Positions 17,464 through 26,204 of a DNA stretch of 64,000 nucleotides are shown here, in pieces. The notes under the pieces are model-generated. The model was not told where the DNA came from, did not search any database, and was given only the letters and a program-made list of their open reading frames with translations. The translations under genes were made by a program, and so were the position numbers. The stretch is from NCBI GenBank assembly GCA_913057135.1, contig CAJXNM010000001.1, positions 1 through 64,000 of the forward strand. Direction: 5' to 3'. This DNA comes from an uncultured Halieaceae bacterium. GTDB lineage: Bacteria; Pseudomonadota; Gammaproteobacteria; Pseudomonadales; Halieaceae. Position 1 is the stretch's first letter. Each line of letters begins with the position of its first letter.

Positions 17464-18897
17464 ATGACGCGTTTATTATTCCGGCAGCGCTTGGTTCAAA
17501 CCGCGGCCGCTTGTTTATTCTTAGCCAGCCCACTGGGGCAAGCGGAGTCCCTACTCGATATTTATGAGCTTGCGCTAAACAACGACGCACAGCTGAAAGC
17601 TCAGGAAGCCCAGTACCTCGCTAATCTGCAACAAGAGCGCCTAGCGTTATCGGCCTTGTTGCCACAAGTAACCGCGGGTTATGGCATTTCGGGGACAGTA
17701 AACGAGAGCACCAGCCAACAAATTCTCGGTTTTGATCCCACCGGTACTCCTGTCATTGGAGAGGGTTTCAACCGCAGCGATACCGATACCGATGGCTGGG
17801 ACGTATCCCTATCTCAAACCCTGTTCGATTTGAGCGCCTGGTACAACTATCAGGCCGGTGAAGAAGTCAGCAAGCGGGCAGAGGCAGAATTTGCCGCAAA
17901 TACGCAAAACCTCATCGTCCGCACCGTTGAGGCCTACTTTGCTGTACTGCGCGCCCAGGATAACTTGGCCGCCGCAGAGGCACAGGAACGGGCTTTTGAG
18001 CGCCAGCTAGAACAAACACGTCAGCGCTTTGAAGTGGGGCTCATCGCCATTACCGATGTGTACGAGGCAGAGGCCGCCCGCGACTTAGCTCAAGTTGGTC
18101 GTATTGTCGAAGAGAACAACGTAGCTGTGGCTAAGGAGCGCTTATCAGTGCTCACCGGCCAGGAGCACGGGCAGCTGTTCACCCTGTCTGACGACTTTCA
18201 GGCGAAACCACCGGCGCCGGCCGATCGCTCAGAGTGGGTGAACTTCGCCCTGAATAACAACTATCAACTCGCTGCGGCCCGTTATGCAGAGGAAGCCGCG
18301 CGCCAAAGCGCCAAAGCAAATCGCTACGAGCACGCACCCAAGGTATCGGCAACCTACCGCTACGAAGATACCGAAACCCAGGGGACGCGATCGGCCATTC
18401 CTGAGCCGATTTTCCTGGTTCAGCCCGACTCAGAACAGACCCGCGAGGTGTGGCAGGTGCGCGTCGATATGCCCCTGTTCACCGGTGGACGATTGAGCGC
18501 TAACCGGCGCCGCGCCGAGCAAGAGTACATCGCAGCCAAAGAAAACCGCGTCAATCTTATGCGGACAACAGTAACAAGCGCACGCTCGCTACATATGACC
18601 GTCATGTCAGATGTGGCGCGGGTTGCCGCCCGCCGACAGTCCATCAAGTCAAGCCAGAGCGCACTCGATGCCACAGAGGCGGGTTATGAAGTCGGCACAC
18701 GTAACATCGTCGATGTATTGAATGCCCAAAATCTGGTGTTTCAGAGTGAGCGCGACTACGCCAACAGTCGCTATGACTTCATCGTGAACTCTTTGCGCCT
18801 GAAGGAAAACGCCGGCACCCTGTCCCCCGATGATGTGAAGCGATTGGATGCCTTCCTGAATCCACCCCCTGCTCCAACCGCATCGGACAATCAATAA
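17464..18897 (+). CDS. tolC: Outer-membrane channel TolC
   Basis: About 477 residues from ATG 17464, with AAGGAG about six bases upstream and a signal peptide ending near SPLGQA-ESLLD. The mature start SLLDIYELALNNDAQLKAQE is the classic TolC/type I secretion outer-membrane pattern, and two homologous helical repeats follow. VGLIAITDVYEAEAARD and VGTRNIVDVLNAQN are the paired repeat signatures. It should trimerise as the general exit duct for efflux pumps and type I secretion. It is divergent from yqiB-cpdA-parE, as in E. coli. The 70-base-plus leader begins in a region with no clear promoter. Confidence 0.94.
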   Translation: MTRLLFRQRLVQTAAACLFLASPLGQAESLLDIYELALNNDAQLKAQEAQYLANLQQERLALSALLPQVTAGYGISGTVNESTSQQILGFDPTGTPVIGEGFNRSDTDTDGWDVSLSQTLFDLSAWYNYQAGEEVSKRAEAEFAANTQNLIVRTVEAYFAVLRAQDNLAAAEAQERAFERQLEQTRQRFEVGLIAITDVYEAEAARDLAQVGRIVEENNVAVAKERLSVLTGQEHGQLFTLSDDFQAKPPAPADRSEWVNFALNNNYQLAAARYAEEAARQSAKANRYEHAPKVSATYRYEDTETQGTRSAIPEPIFLVQPDSEQTREVWQVRVDMPLFTGGRLSANRRRAEQEYIAAKENRVNLMRTTVTSARSLHMTVMSDVARVAARRQSIKSSQSALDATEAGYEVGTRNIVDVLNAQNLVFQSERDYANSRYDFIVNSLRLKENAGTLSPDDVKRLDAFLNPPPAPTASDNQ

Positions 18898-18915
18898 CCG
18901 TCTGCTGGATCGACC

Positions 18916-19527
18916 ATGACACTGCCCCCAAGTCCCGATGTACAGGGCTTTCTCGATGATACCGAAGGGGCTTATCTACACGGGCTAGCGGAGCAGGCGG
19001 CTGCCAAGGGTCCCATTCTAGAGGTGGGCAGCTGGTGCGGTCGCTCAACCCTCTGGCTGGCGGCGGCGGCAAAAAAGCACCAAACGGTGGTGTTCGCATT
19101 GGATCACCACCGGGGCTCTGAAGAGCACCAACCGGGTGAAATGTTCCATGATAGCGGGCTGATCGATGACACAGGCCGAGTCGATACCTTTGCCACATTC
19201 CGGCGCAACATTGCTAACAGCGGCCTCGATGATTGGGTAGTACCCATTGTCACATCATCGAGAACCCTTGCCCGCTTCTGGCAAACCCCATTAGGCATGC
19301 TGTTCATCGACGGTGGGCACAGTCTCGACGCGGCACTCGCCGATTGGCGTGGTTTCTCACACTGGCTACGACCCGGTGGCATCCTGGCCATTCACGATGT
19401 CTTCCCAGAGGCTAATGCCGGTGGCCAAGCCCCCTTCACTGTCTGGCGCATGGCGAAAGAATCGGGATTATTCGAAACCGTTGGTCACGAGGGTAGTCTG
19501 CGGGCGCTGCGGCGGCTGGGTCACTAA
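18916..19527 (+). CDS. Class I SAM methyltransferase (Methyltransf_24 type)
   Basis: 203 residues with a Rossmann-like SAM-binding core. Motif I is ILEVGSWCGRSTLWL (about 34-48), the acidic residue after strand 2 lies in VFALDHHRG, and FIDGGHSLDAALAD with LRPGGILAIHDVFPE are typical of the Methyltransf_24 group, which often acts on sugars or polyketides. It starts 18 bases after tolC but points toward the convergent operon 19540-22708. The same four protein types (this methyltransferase, the toroid protein, a second methyltransferase, a GT4 enzyme) sit together here, so it may belong functionally with that operon. Substrate unknown. Confidence 0.85.
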   Translation: MTLPPSPDVQGFLDDTEGAYLHGLAEQAAAKGPILEVGSWCGRSTLWLAAAAKKHQTVVFALDHHRGSEEHQPGEMFHDSGLIDDTGRVDTFATFRRNIANSGLDDWVVPIVTSSRTLARFWQTPLGMLFIDGGHSLDAALADWRGFSHWLRPGGILAIHDVFPEANAGGQAPFTVWRMAKESGLFETVGHEGSLRALRRLGH

Positions 19528-19539
19528 CAAATCGCCAAA

Positions 19540-20604
19540 TCAATCGGCCACCGCACGATAACCCGTGGCCTTAGGCTCATGAACGTTTAAAAAAAGATCA
19601 GATGCCGCGGTGTGGCCTGTCAATGCATCGGCAGCCAGTAACACTGCACCGGCGGTCCAGGTGGGTTTTTCATCGGGCCAAAGCAAGTCTTCAACCAATT
19701 GATAACCGGTCCACCACGCACCATCGTCGTGGCGCCAACGGCTCAGCCAGCTAAACACGGTCGCGGCGCGGGCTTTATCCCCCGCCGCCAACAGCGCCAT
19801 GGTGAGCTCACAAGACTCGGCGACAGTCACCCAAGGTTCTTGAGTTTCACAGCGGCAGCCCAAGCCCGGCTCCACAAATTCGGACCAACGTTGGTTAATA
19901 CGCTCGAGAGCAGCGCCACCTTGTACCCAGCCCGTCAACACCGGATAAAACCAGTCCATGGCATAGCGGCGTTTGCTTGCCCAGGTGCGATCGAACCGCT
20001 CGGGGCGATGTCGAAGTGCGTGACCAAGGCGTCTTCGTGCGGCGAGCCAATGGGCCCGCTCGAGTCCAAGTTCGGCGGCGATGTGGCTGGCGCATTCGAG
20101 ACTTTTATAAATGGAACTGCAACCTGTCAGCAGTGCATCACCCAAGGCTTCGCCCTGACCGTCTACCGCCCAGTCGATCTCGCCGTGGGAACTCTGATAG
20201 TTCAGGACAAAATCCATAGCGGCATCGACAACCGGAAAAAATTCAACAAGCGTGTCGCGATGCCCTGTAATGCGATACAGATGCCAGATACCCGTCGCTA
20301 TGTAGGCTACATAATTGGTTTCACGTCGATCGGTTTCGTGGGGCCTGCCGTTGCGATAAGAGCGCCACCAACTTCCATCGGGCAACTGCTCGGTAGCAAG
20401 CCACCGATAAGCGCGTAATGCCGGCTCGATCTCACCGGCAATCGCCAAACCCATCGCAGCTTCAGTGTGATCCCAGGGGTCAGAATGACCGCCATCAAAC
20501 CATGGGATTTCACCCGCCGCTGTCTGGGTGCGCAGTATGAAGTCCACCGTTGGCCGCAAATAATCGGTGGGGAACATGCCCTTTTGAAGATACAAAGCAC
20601 TCAA
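19540..20604 (-). CDS. Alpha-toroid 'prenyltransferase-like' protein
   Basis: About 354 residues if TTG 20604 is used, which has GGAG about ten bases upstream and begins three bases after the preceding stop. ATG 20577 is an alternative, and the ATG at 20670 would overlap the previous gene. The protein looks like an alpha/alpha toroid: repeated helices with GEIPWFDGGHSDPWDHTEAAM, LPDGSWWRSY and DDGAWWTGYQ. Such proteins are often named prenyltransferase or terpene-cyclase-like because of the fold. No DDxxD or DxDD motif is visible, so prenyl transfer is not supported. A glycoside hydrolase or phosphorylase-like activity is an equal possibility. It is third in an operon with a GT4 enzyme and a methyltransferase. 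Confidence 0.75.
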   Translation of the reverse strand: MSALYLQKGMFPTDYLRPTVDFILRTQTAAGEIPWFDGGHSDPWDHTEAAMGLAIAGEIEPALRAYRWLATEQLPDGSWWRSYRNGRPHETDRRETNYVAYIATGIWHLYRITGHRDTLVEFFPVVDAAMDFVLNYQSSHGEIDWAVDGQGEALGDALLTGCSSIYKSLECASHIAAELGLERAHWLAARRRLGHALRHRPERFDRTWASKRRYAMDWFYPVLTGWVQGGAALERINQRWSEFVEPGLGCRCETQEPWVTVAESCELTMALLAAGDKARAATVFSWLSRWRHDDGAWWTGYQLVEDLLWPDEKPTWTAGAVLLAADALTGHTAASDLFLNVHEPKATGYRAVAD

Positions 20605-20606
20605 GG

Positions 20607-21332
20607 TTAGGGCTCTCCAGACGTCATGACAGGCTTTCTGAAATACATGACAACACTCTTGCCCATCCAAGGGTTGGCGATTTTATCGAACCAACGGGTA
20701 ACAGCGGGTCGCTTCATTAAATCCCAGACCAGAAGTCTATGATAAGCAGCCACAATGGGATTCTCCTCGGCGCTGCGCCAAAACCAGCAGCGCAACCACC
20801 AAAAGGGCACGTGCAAGGCATGGGCGCCATGCTGCCAGTAACATTTTACGCCGTAGCGCTGAATTTCCCGGCGCAGATGAACGGCGTCGAAAATACGAAT
20901 ATGGCCACCGGGCGTGGTTCGGTATTGCTCACTCAACTGCCAACAAACCCACTCGGGCCACGCTCTAGGTACGCTGATCGCTAACTGACCACCCGGCTTC
21001 AGAACCCGCACCAACTGCTCAATCACGGTAATGTAGTTGGGTATATGTTCTAGAACTTCACTGCAAATCACCCGATCAAAGCTATCATCGGCGAAGGGTA
21101 AGTTTGTGGCGTCGGCGCGCATAAAGGTGACCTGGCCCGCGGGGTTAAAACTAGCCATGTCCCCGATACGATTATGAGCTGTTGCCAAATCGGTGTCCGA
21201 TAAATCGACGCCAATGACCTCAACACCGGGCTCTAGATAAGCCGCCAAGCTGTGCCGGCCTTCACCGCAACCGACGTCAAGACAGCGGCTACCTGGACTC
21301 AGAGTGAATCGGCTGAAATCAACGGTTAACAC
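20607..21332 (-). CDS. Class I SAM methyltransferase
   Basis: About 241 residues from GTG 21332, giving MLTVDFSRFTLSPGSRCLDVGCGEG in pieces: N-terminal MLTVDF, then CLDVGCGEGRHSL as motif I. GGGAG lies about 11 bases upstream, and the GTG overlaps the stop of the glycosyltransferase gene by seven bases. Other motifs are VIGVDLS (motif II acidic residue), CSEVLEHIPN and LKPGGQLAISVPR. A UbiE/Methyltransf_11-type enzyme acting on a small molecule or lipid is likely. It sits between the GT4 and toroid genes and is coupled to both. Confidence 0.82.
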   Translation of the reverse strand: MLTVDFSRFTLSPGSRCLDVGCGEGRHSLAAYLEPGVEVIGVDLSDTDLATAHNRIGDMASFNPAGQVTFMRADATNLPFADDSFDRVICSEVLEHIPNYITVIEQLVRVLKPGGQLAISVPRAWPEWVCWQLSEQYRTTPGGHIRIFDAVHLRREIQRYGVKCYWQHGAHALHVPFWWLRCWFWRSAEENPIVAAYHRLLVWDLMKRPAVTRWFDKIANPWMGKSVVMYFRKPVMTSGEP

Positions 21333-22708
21333 GCCGCCATACACTCCCTGTAATAGGCCACCATCTGCGCGGCGCACACATCCCAGCTGAAATGACGCTC
21401 TGCGCGCAGCCTCGCCTTTGCGCCTAATGCATCCCGATGAGATTTATCTAGCAGCAAATTCTGTAATGCCGCTGCAAGTGCCTCGTGATCGCCGGCGGGC
21501 ACAACTTCGGCCGCATCGCCCACTACTTCGGGTAGTGCGCCACCGTCGGAGACCACCAGAGGCATAGCGCAGGCCATGGCTTCGACAGCAGGCAGACCAA
21601 ATCCTTCATACAAAGAGGGCACCACAGCCGCAGTGCTGCGCGCATAGTGCGCCACAATGGTTTCATGGTCGACGTTGTGGACCCACTCAATCCTGTCGCC
21701 CAAGCCGAGCTCTGCCACCAAGGCCTCGGTGCTGCCACCGGGCCGGGGCTTACCCACAAGTAACAACTTCAATTCCGGCAGTACTGGGACTAATCGATGT
21801 GCTGCGCGCAACAGTACGGGTAAGCCTTTGTTGGGGGTATCGGCCGAGGCCGTCGCCATGATTTGACAGGAATGCCGCTCGATCTGAGGCAACGGGCGAA
21901 ATAGTGCGGCATCGACACCGATATGAACCACTTGTACCCGCGCGGGGTGCACACCGAAGTCCGCCACAATATCGTTACGGGACGCCGAAGATACGGTCAC
22001 CACGTGATTTAGCTGACGCGCCACGCGACTTTGCATAGTGACAAAATCGTGCCAACGGGCAACCAACAATCGACGATACCAGCGCGGCTCTGCCTGCAGC
22101 GCTAAACGTCGATCACGACTTATCGGGTGATGAATGGTGGTGACCAAGGGCACACCCGTCCCTTGAATCGCTAGTAAGCCATCAGCCAATGTTTGATTGT
22201 CGTGGATGACATCGAATTGATCGAGTCGCGGCAACAACCAGCGACGTGCCCGCTCCGCAAAGGTCCATGGCTCCGCAAAACCACCGGTCAACTTGGACAA
22301 CCATTCGACTCGCGCCAAGGGATCGGTGAGCAAGCGACGCGGAGGTACTGAACGTAAGCCATTGGCATACAGATCAAGGCTAGGCAGCTGCTCAAGCACC
22401 ACTTCAGGCACGAGATGTGGATATGGCGGGCCCGATATAACCGTCACTTTATGCCCGAGCTTTGTCAGAGCTCGGCTCAAATAGTGCAGATAAATACCCT
22501 GGCCACCGGAAAAAGGGGCAGACCGATAACCCAATAACGCGATGCGCAGTGGGGGCTCGGTAGCGGCGACAGCAGGGGCCACCGACCCGTCAAGCGTAGC
22601 GGGCGCGTTAATAGTATCAACTCCGGGGATCGTATATAGCAGAGTGTACCAAGTGCGCAGGGCTAAGAACCAGACGATCGGAGATTCGGAGCTCCGCGAG
22701 CGCACCAA
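21326..22708 (-). CDS. GT4-family glycosyltransferase
   Basis: A GT-B glycosyltransferase with an N-terminal acceptor half starting IALLGYRSAPFSGGQGIYLHYL and a C-terminal donor half with VPSLYEGFGLPAVEAMACAMPLV, including the E-x7-E-type motif of GT4 retaining enzymes. The reading frame opens at TTG 22708, but homology only starts about residue 54. The true start is unsettled: GTG 22582 is an alternative. IHDNQTLADGLLAI and TTIHHPISRDRRL fit the acceptor side. It is the first gene of a minus-strand operon with a methyltransferase and a toroid protein. The product is probably a glycosylated lipid or small metabolite; this is inference. Confidence 0.8.
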   Translation of the reverse strand: MVRSRSSESPIVWFLALRTWYTLLYTIPGVDTINAPATLDGSVAPAVAATEPPLRIALLGYRSAPFSGGQGIYLHYLSRALTKLGHKVTVISGPPYPHLVPEVVLEQLPSLDLYANGLRSVPPRRLLTDPLARVEWLSKLTGGFAEPWTFAERARRWLLPRLDQFDVIHDNQTLADGLLAIQGTGVPLVTTIHHPISRDRRLALQAEPRWYRRLLVARWHDFVTMQSRVARQLNHVVTVSSASRNDIVADFGVHPARVQVVHIGVDAALFRPLPQIERHSCQIMATASADTPNKGLPVLLRAAHRLVPVLPELKLLLVGKPRPGGSTEALVAELGLGDRIEWVHNVDHETIVAHYARSTAAVVPSLYEGFGLPAVEAMACAMPLVVSDGGALPEVVGDAAEVVPAGDHEALAAALQNLLLDKSHRDALGAKARLRAERHFSWDVCAAQMVAYYRECMAAC

Positions 22709-22738
22709 ACAATCAAGGACTTGCAGTACCCAACCCGG

Positions 22739-23683
22739 TTAAGCCCGATGGGTAATCCACTCCATTACAGCACCCAGACGAGCGCGGCTGATGGGAATTC
22801 GATCACCATCCTTGAGCTCAACTTCACCTTGACGCCCTGCCTTGTGAACTGCGACCACTTGATCAGCCGCCACCCAGTAACTTCTGTGGGTCTGTATACC
22901 AGCCTCTGCAGGTAACTGCTCAATGGCATCACGTAGATTGTAGAGAATCAATGTTCTCCCTTTGGTTGTCACTACAGTCAGGTAATGGAGCTCCGACTTC
23001 AAATAGATAATCTGACCCCGCTTATCCTCAGGCAGCTCTTGATAAAAGGCCGGCTGCGCAAAGGACGCCCCCGAAACCAACGGCGCCTCGATAGAGTGGG
23101 AGTCACTTTCGGATTGCTGCGATCCGAACGGGTTTAACCCCTCCGCAGAATGGGTTTCGGGGGGCGCCGCCGATATCGATAGTGGTTGCTGGGACTCCCA
23201 GCGAAAGCCAAGCACTAATGGCGCATTAATGGCGGTCCAACAAACCATGATCGGTGGCGCTACACCACTAAATTCATCGATGAGCTGCTCGAGGGTGTAT
23301 GGGTCACCCATAAACCACGTGTCAATCAATAGGCCGACCGGCGCAAAAAGCACCGAGGCAGATAGTCCTGTTATCAGTAGCGCTGCCCATGGCCCGATGC
23401 TGCGTACAAAAGGTATACCCAGAAGGACAATCTGTAGCAGCATAAGCAAACCAATGGGAAGGATTGTTTGCAGCTGCCACTGCACAAAGTGAGCAAGTAC
23501 CCCTAAGGCCCCGGACACGGGTGGATCGCTCACGAAACCAAAGGCCGCTCCCAACACAACGCTGACGATGAAAAAATATCGCGCAACCTGTGGATTGGCG
23601 GCCGTTGTTTGCCCATTCATGGGTGAAGTCCCGTCGTTTGATTGGCGCGAACTGTCCTTTGGTGCAAAAACCTGCCAGTTCAT
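22739..23683 (-). CDS. Membrane-anchored LytTR DNA-binding regulator
   Basis: 314 residues. Four hydrophobic helices occupy about 35-165, followed by a polar linker and a C-terminal LytTR domain (about 215-312) with IIYLKSELHYLTVVTTKGRTL and the HRSYWVAADQVVAV segment typical of AlgR/AgrA/LytR DNA-binding domains. There is no receiver domain, so the membrane part probably senses the signal directly. It is divergent from the outer-membrane barrel gene, with a 95-base gap that should hold both promoters, making that gene a candidate target. ATG 23683 or an internal ATG 23620 could start it. Neither has a strong Shine-Dalgarno sequence. Confidence 0.85.
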   Translation of the reverse strand: MNWQVFAPKDSSRQSNDGTSPMNGQTTAANPQVARYFFIVSVVLGAAFGFVSDPPVSGALGVLAHFVQWQLQTILPIGLLMLLQIVLLGIPFVRSIGPWAALLITGLSASVLFAPVGLLIDTWFMGDPYTLEQLIDEFSGVAPPIMVCWTAINAPLVLGFRWESQQPLSISAAPPETHSAEGLNPFGSQQSESDSHSIEAPLVSGASFAQPAFYQELPEDKRGQIIYLKSELHYLTVVTTKGRTLILYNLRDAIEQLPAEAGIQTHRSYWVAADQVVAVHKAGRQGEVELKDGDRIPISRARLGAVMEWITHRA

Positions 23684-23778
23684 ACAAATTACGAAAAATC
23701 AGCCAGTTAGGATCAAGAAATCCGCGTAGAACAGGGCAGCACAATGATGTGCATGAACTTTTCTAACGGGAGAAAATG

Positions 23779-24429
23779 ATGAAAACGTCAGTAATTCTGA
23801 TCTCAAGTCTGGCAATCGGTTTGGGGCTTAGCACCCCGGCAATGGGAGAGGAAGCAGGCTGGTATGCTCGGGCGCATGGGGGCTTGAGCGGCCTATCAGA
23901 CGCCGATGGCAACTTCACATTTGAGGGCGAGCAACAACCGGCAACGGGTAAAACCGATACCGGTGGCTTCGCGGGTATCGCTGGAGGCTATAGCTTTGGT
24001 AATGGTTGGCGGACAGAATTGGCTTGGGAATACCGACGTAACGACTTTACCGGCTCGATCGGCAGTATCGACTACCCCACCGCAGACTTTGCCTCAAGCA
24101 TCATGTACCTAAACAGCGTTTATGCTTTCGGAGGCAACAGCAAGTGGACGCCCTATGTGGGTGCAGGAATTGCCTGGGCCCAAGAAGTTGATATCGATTT
24201 CGAGCGCGACGGCGTTGAGCAATCCTACTCGTCGAGTGGTAATTCGGGTCTTCAAGTATTTGCCGGCCTCGAATACACGCTGTCGCCTCGCTGGGTTGTG
24301 AGCGGCGAGCTGCGCTACGGCAATGTCTCGAGTCTCGATCTAGAGCCAGAGTCGGGCGCGCCGGGCATGATTAACGACATTGATTACCAACACACATCTC
24401 TTCAGTTGGGTCTGAGTTATCAATTCTGA
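23779..24429 (+). CDS. Outer-membrane beta-barrel protein
   Basis: About 216 residues. A signal peptide (KTSVILISSLAIGLGLSTPAMG) is followed by an eight-strand-like barrel of alternating hydrophobic residues with many Gly, Tyr and Trp. The protein ends in LQLGLSYQF, with the C-terminal aromatic beta-signal for BAM insertion. It resembles the OmpA N-terminal / OmpW / 'outer membrane beta-barrel' families. TPYVGAGIAWAQE is a common barrel segment. Two ATGs (23776 and 23779) are in frame; the second is six bases after GGGAG. It is divergent from the LytTR regulator, which may control it. Confidence 0.85.
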   Translation: MKTSVILISSLAIGLGLSTPAMGEEAGWYARAHGGLSGLSDADGNFTFEGEQQPATGKTDTGGFAGIAGGYSFGNGWRTELAWEYRRNDFTGSIGSIDYPTADFASSIMYLNSVYAFGGNSKWTPYVGAGIAWAQEVDIDFERDGVEQSYSSSGNSGLQVFAGLEYTLSPRWVVSGELRYGNVSSLDLEPESGAPGMINDIDYQHTSLQLGLSYQF

Positions 24430-24449
24430 TAGGCCACATACCTTCTTGG

Positions 24450-24475
24450 GTGGCTCTGCCGATAGGCGGGGCCAC
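24450..24475 (+). terminator. Strong hairpin after the outer-membrane barrel gene
   Basis: GTGGCTCTGCC at 24450-24460 and GGCGGGGCCAC at 24465-24475 form an 11-pair stem with two G-T wobbles around a GATA tetraloop, 20 bases after the stop of the barrel gene. No T-run follows, so it is either a weak terminator or an mRNA 3'-end stabiliser. Confidence 0.55.
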
Positions 24476-24634
24476 ATCGCCTTGCCATTGAAACCAGACA
24501 CATTAAACAAAAGCGGTAAACGTCTCGTTATTAGACGATAAAACATCCCAGAGCATGCCATTACCCAGTGCTGTTTTGCTGCTACAGCGAGCCCTAGGCT
24601 ACTATGGGCGCATCATTCATATTCGGAAGTTCCC

Positions 24635-25552
24635 ATGCCTGACACAGCTCTAAAAACCGACTACAGAGGCCTGATTTTGGCCGGCGGTTCTGGCACCCGC
24701 CTGCACCCACTGACCAGCACTGTCAGCAAGCAGTTGATGCCGGTATACGACAAGCCGATGATTTATTACCCACTGGCAACGCTGATGCTGGCAGGTATCC
24801 GAGACGTTCTGGTCATCACTACCCCTCGAGATCAAATTGCCTTTGCCGATTTGCTGGGCGATGGGAGTCAATGGGGCATCAACATTCAGTACACCGTGCA
24901 ACCTAGCCCTGACGGCTTGGCGCAAGCCTTTATCTTGGGCGCTGACTTCATCGGTCGGCAACCAGCGGCCTTGGTATTGGGTGACAATATTTTCTACGGA
25001 GATGGTATGAGCCGTGCACTGCAGCGCGCCGCTCAACAAACCGTTGGGGCCTCGGTATTTGCCTACTATGTTCAGGACCCTGAGCGCTACGGCGTAGTGG
25101 AGTTTGATCAACAGGGTAAGGCCATTGGTATTGAAGAAAAACCTGCAGAACCGCGCTCACAATATGCGGTGACCGGGCTGTACTTTTACGACAACAAGGT
25201 CGTCGATATCGCCCGCCAGATTCAGCCATCCCACCGGGGAGAACTGGAAATTACAGACGTCAACAAAACCTATCTTGAACGGGGTGAGCTACAGGTTCAG
25301 GTCATGTCCCGTGGTACCGCTTGGCTCGATACGGGTACACACAACTCACTACTCGACGCCGCTAACTTTATCCGGGTGGTAGAAGAACGTCAGGGGCTCA
25401 AAGTCGCTTGCCCAGAGGAGATTGCCTATCGCATGGGTTATATTGATGGAGAGCAGTTACTGCGCTTGGCGAAACCTCTGGCTAAAAGTGGTTACGGGGT
25501 TTATCTAGAGGGTCTGCTGAATGAGCGGGCGGGGTATCGCAATGCAGTGTGA
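24635..25552 (+). CDS. rmlA: Glucose-1-phosphate thymidylyltransferase
   Basis: 305 residues, slightly longer than the usual 290 because of an N-terminal extension ([11 protein letters not shown]). RmlA makes dTDP-glucose from dTTP and glucose-1-phosphate, the first step to dTDP-L-rhamnose. The nucleotidyltransferase signature [16 protein letters not shown] is complete, as are [16 protein letters not shown] and [26 protein letters not shown] near the C-terminus is diagnostic. It is followed by rmlC with an 11-base overlap from the chosen rmlC start. A short leader of about 200 bases upstream contains no gene. Confidence 0.96.
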   Translation: MPDTALKTDYRGLILAGGSGTRLHPLTSTVSKQLMPVYDKPMIYYPLATLMLAGIRDVLVITTPRDQIAFADLLGDGSQWGINIQYTVQPSPDGLAQAFILGADFIGRQPAALVLGDNIFYGDGMSRALQRAAQQTVGASVFAYYVQDPERYGVVEFDQQGKAIGIEEKPAEPRSQYAVTGLYFYDNKVVDIARQIQPSHRGELEITDVNKTYLERGELQVQVMSRGTAWLDTGTHNSLLDAANFIRVVEERQGLKVACPEEIAYRMGYIDGEQLLRLAKPLAKSGYGVYLEGLLNERAGYRNAV

Positions 25553-26093
25553 GCAAACCCCTTTGAGTGGCGTAGTGTTACTGCGTCCGAAAGTGTTTGG
25601 CGATGAGCGCGGTTTCTTTTTGGAGACCTGGAATAAACGGGTATTTGCCGATGCGGGCATTACCACTGATTTTGTGCAAGACAACCACAGCCGCTCAACA
25701 CAAGGCATCTTGCGAGGCATGCATTTTCAAACCCAACACACCCAGGGCAAGTTAGTGCGGGTCACTGCCGGTGAGGTGTTCGATGCGGTGGTTGACCTGC
25801 GGGCTGACTCTCCCACCCTTGGCCAGTGGTATGGCGTGACGCTGACTGCGACGGGCCAGGAGATGCTGTGGGTGCCCCCAGGTTTTGCCCATGGCTTCTA
25901 TGTGCTCTCAGAATCCGCCGACTTTCTGTACAAGTGCAGCGAGTACTATCACCCAGAAAGTGAAGTCAGCTTAGCTTGGGACGACCCCACCGTGGGCATC
26001 GAGTGGCCACTGGTCAACGGTGAGCAACCCAAGTTGTCTGCGAAAGATCAGCAGGGTCGTCGCTGGGAGGACACTCCTAAGTTCCGGTTTTAA
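25542..26093 (+). CDS. rmlC: dTDP-4-dehydrorhamnose 3,5-epimerase
   Basis: 183 residues from ATG 25542, close to E. coli RmlC; an upstream ATG at 25521 is possible but adds only seven residues. It is a cupin epimerase that converts dTDP-4-keto-6-deoxyglucose to the L-lyxo form. Landmarks are [26 protein letters not shown] with the catalytic His, and the substrate-binding [14 protein letters not shown]. Translation is coupled to rmlA by an 11-base overlap. It converges on rmlB, leaving about 110 bases with only a weak 5-bp hairpin. Confidence 0.95.
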   Translation: MQCEQTPLSGVVLLRPKVFGDERGFFLETWNKRVFADAGITTDFVQDNHSRSTQGILRGMHFQTQHTQGKLVRVTAGEVFDAVVDLRADSPTLGQWYGVTLTATGQEMLWVPPGFAHGFYVLSESADFLYKCSEYYHPESEVSLAWDDPTVGIEWPLVNGEQPKLSAKDQQGRRWEDTPKFRF

Positions 26094-26204
26094 CAAAGCC
26101 GTTCACAATGAAAGATTGGGCTGGCTGGCGACGATACTGACCACGCGGAAACATTCGGTTTGTGACCAACGGCGTCAGCTGCCGTGGTTAAGGCTAACCG
26201 AAAG

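Noticed and set aside
26186-26199. GGTTA/TAACC hairpin between rmlC and rmlB as a terminator
   Set aside because: Only five pairs and no T-run on either strand.
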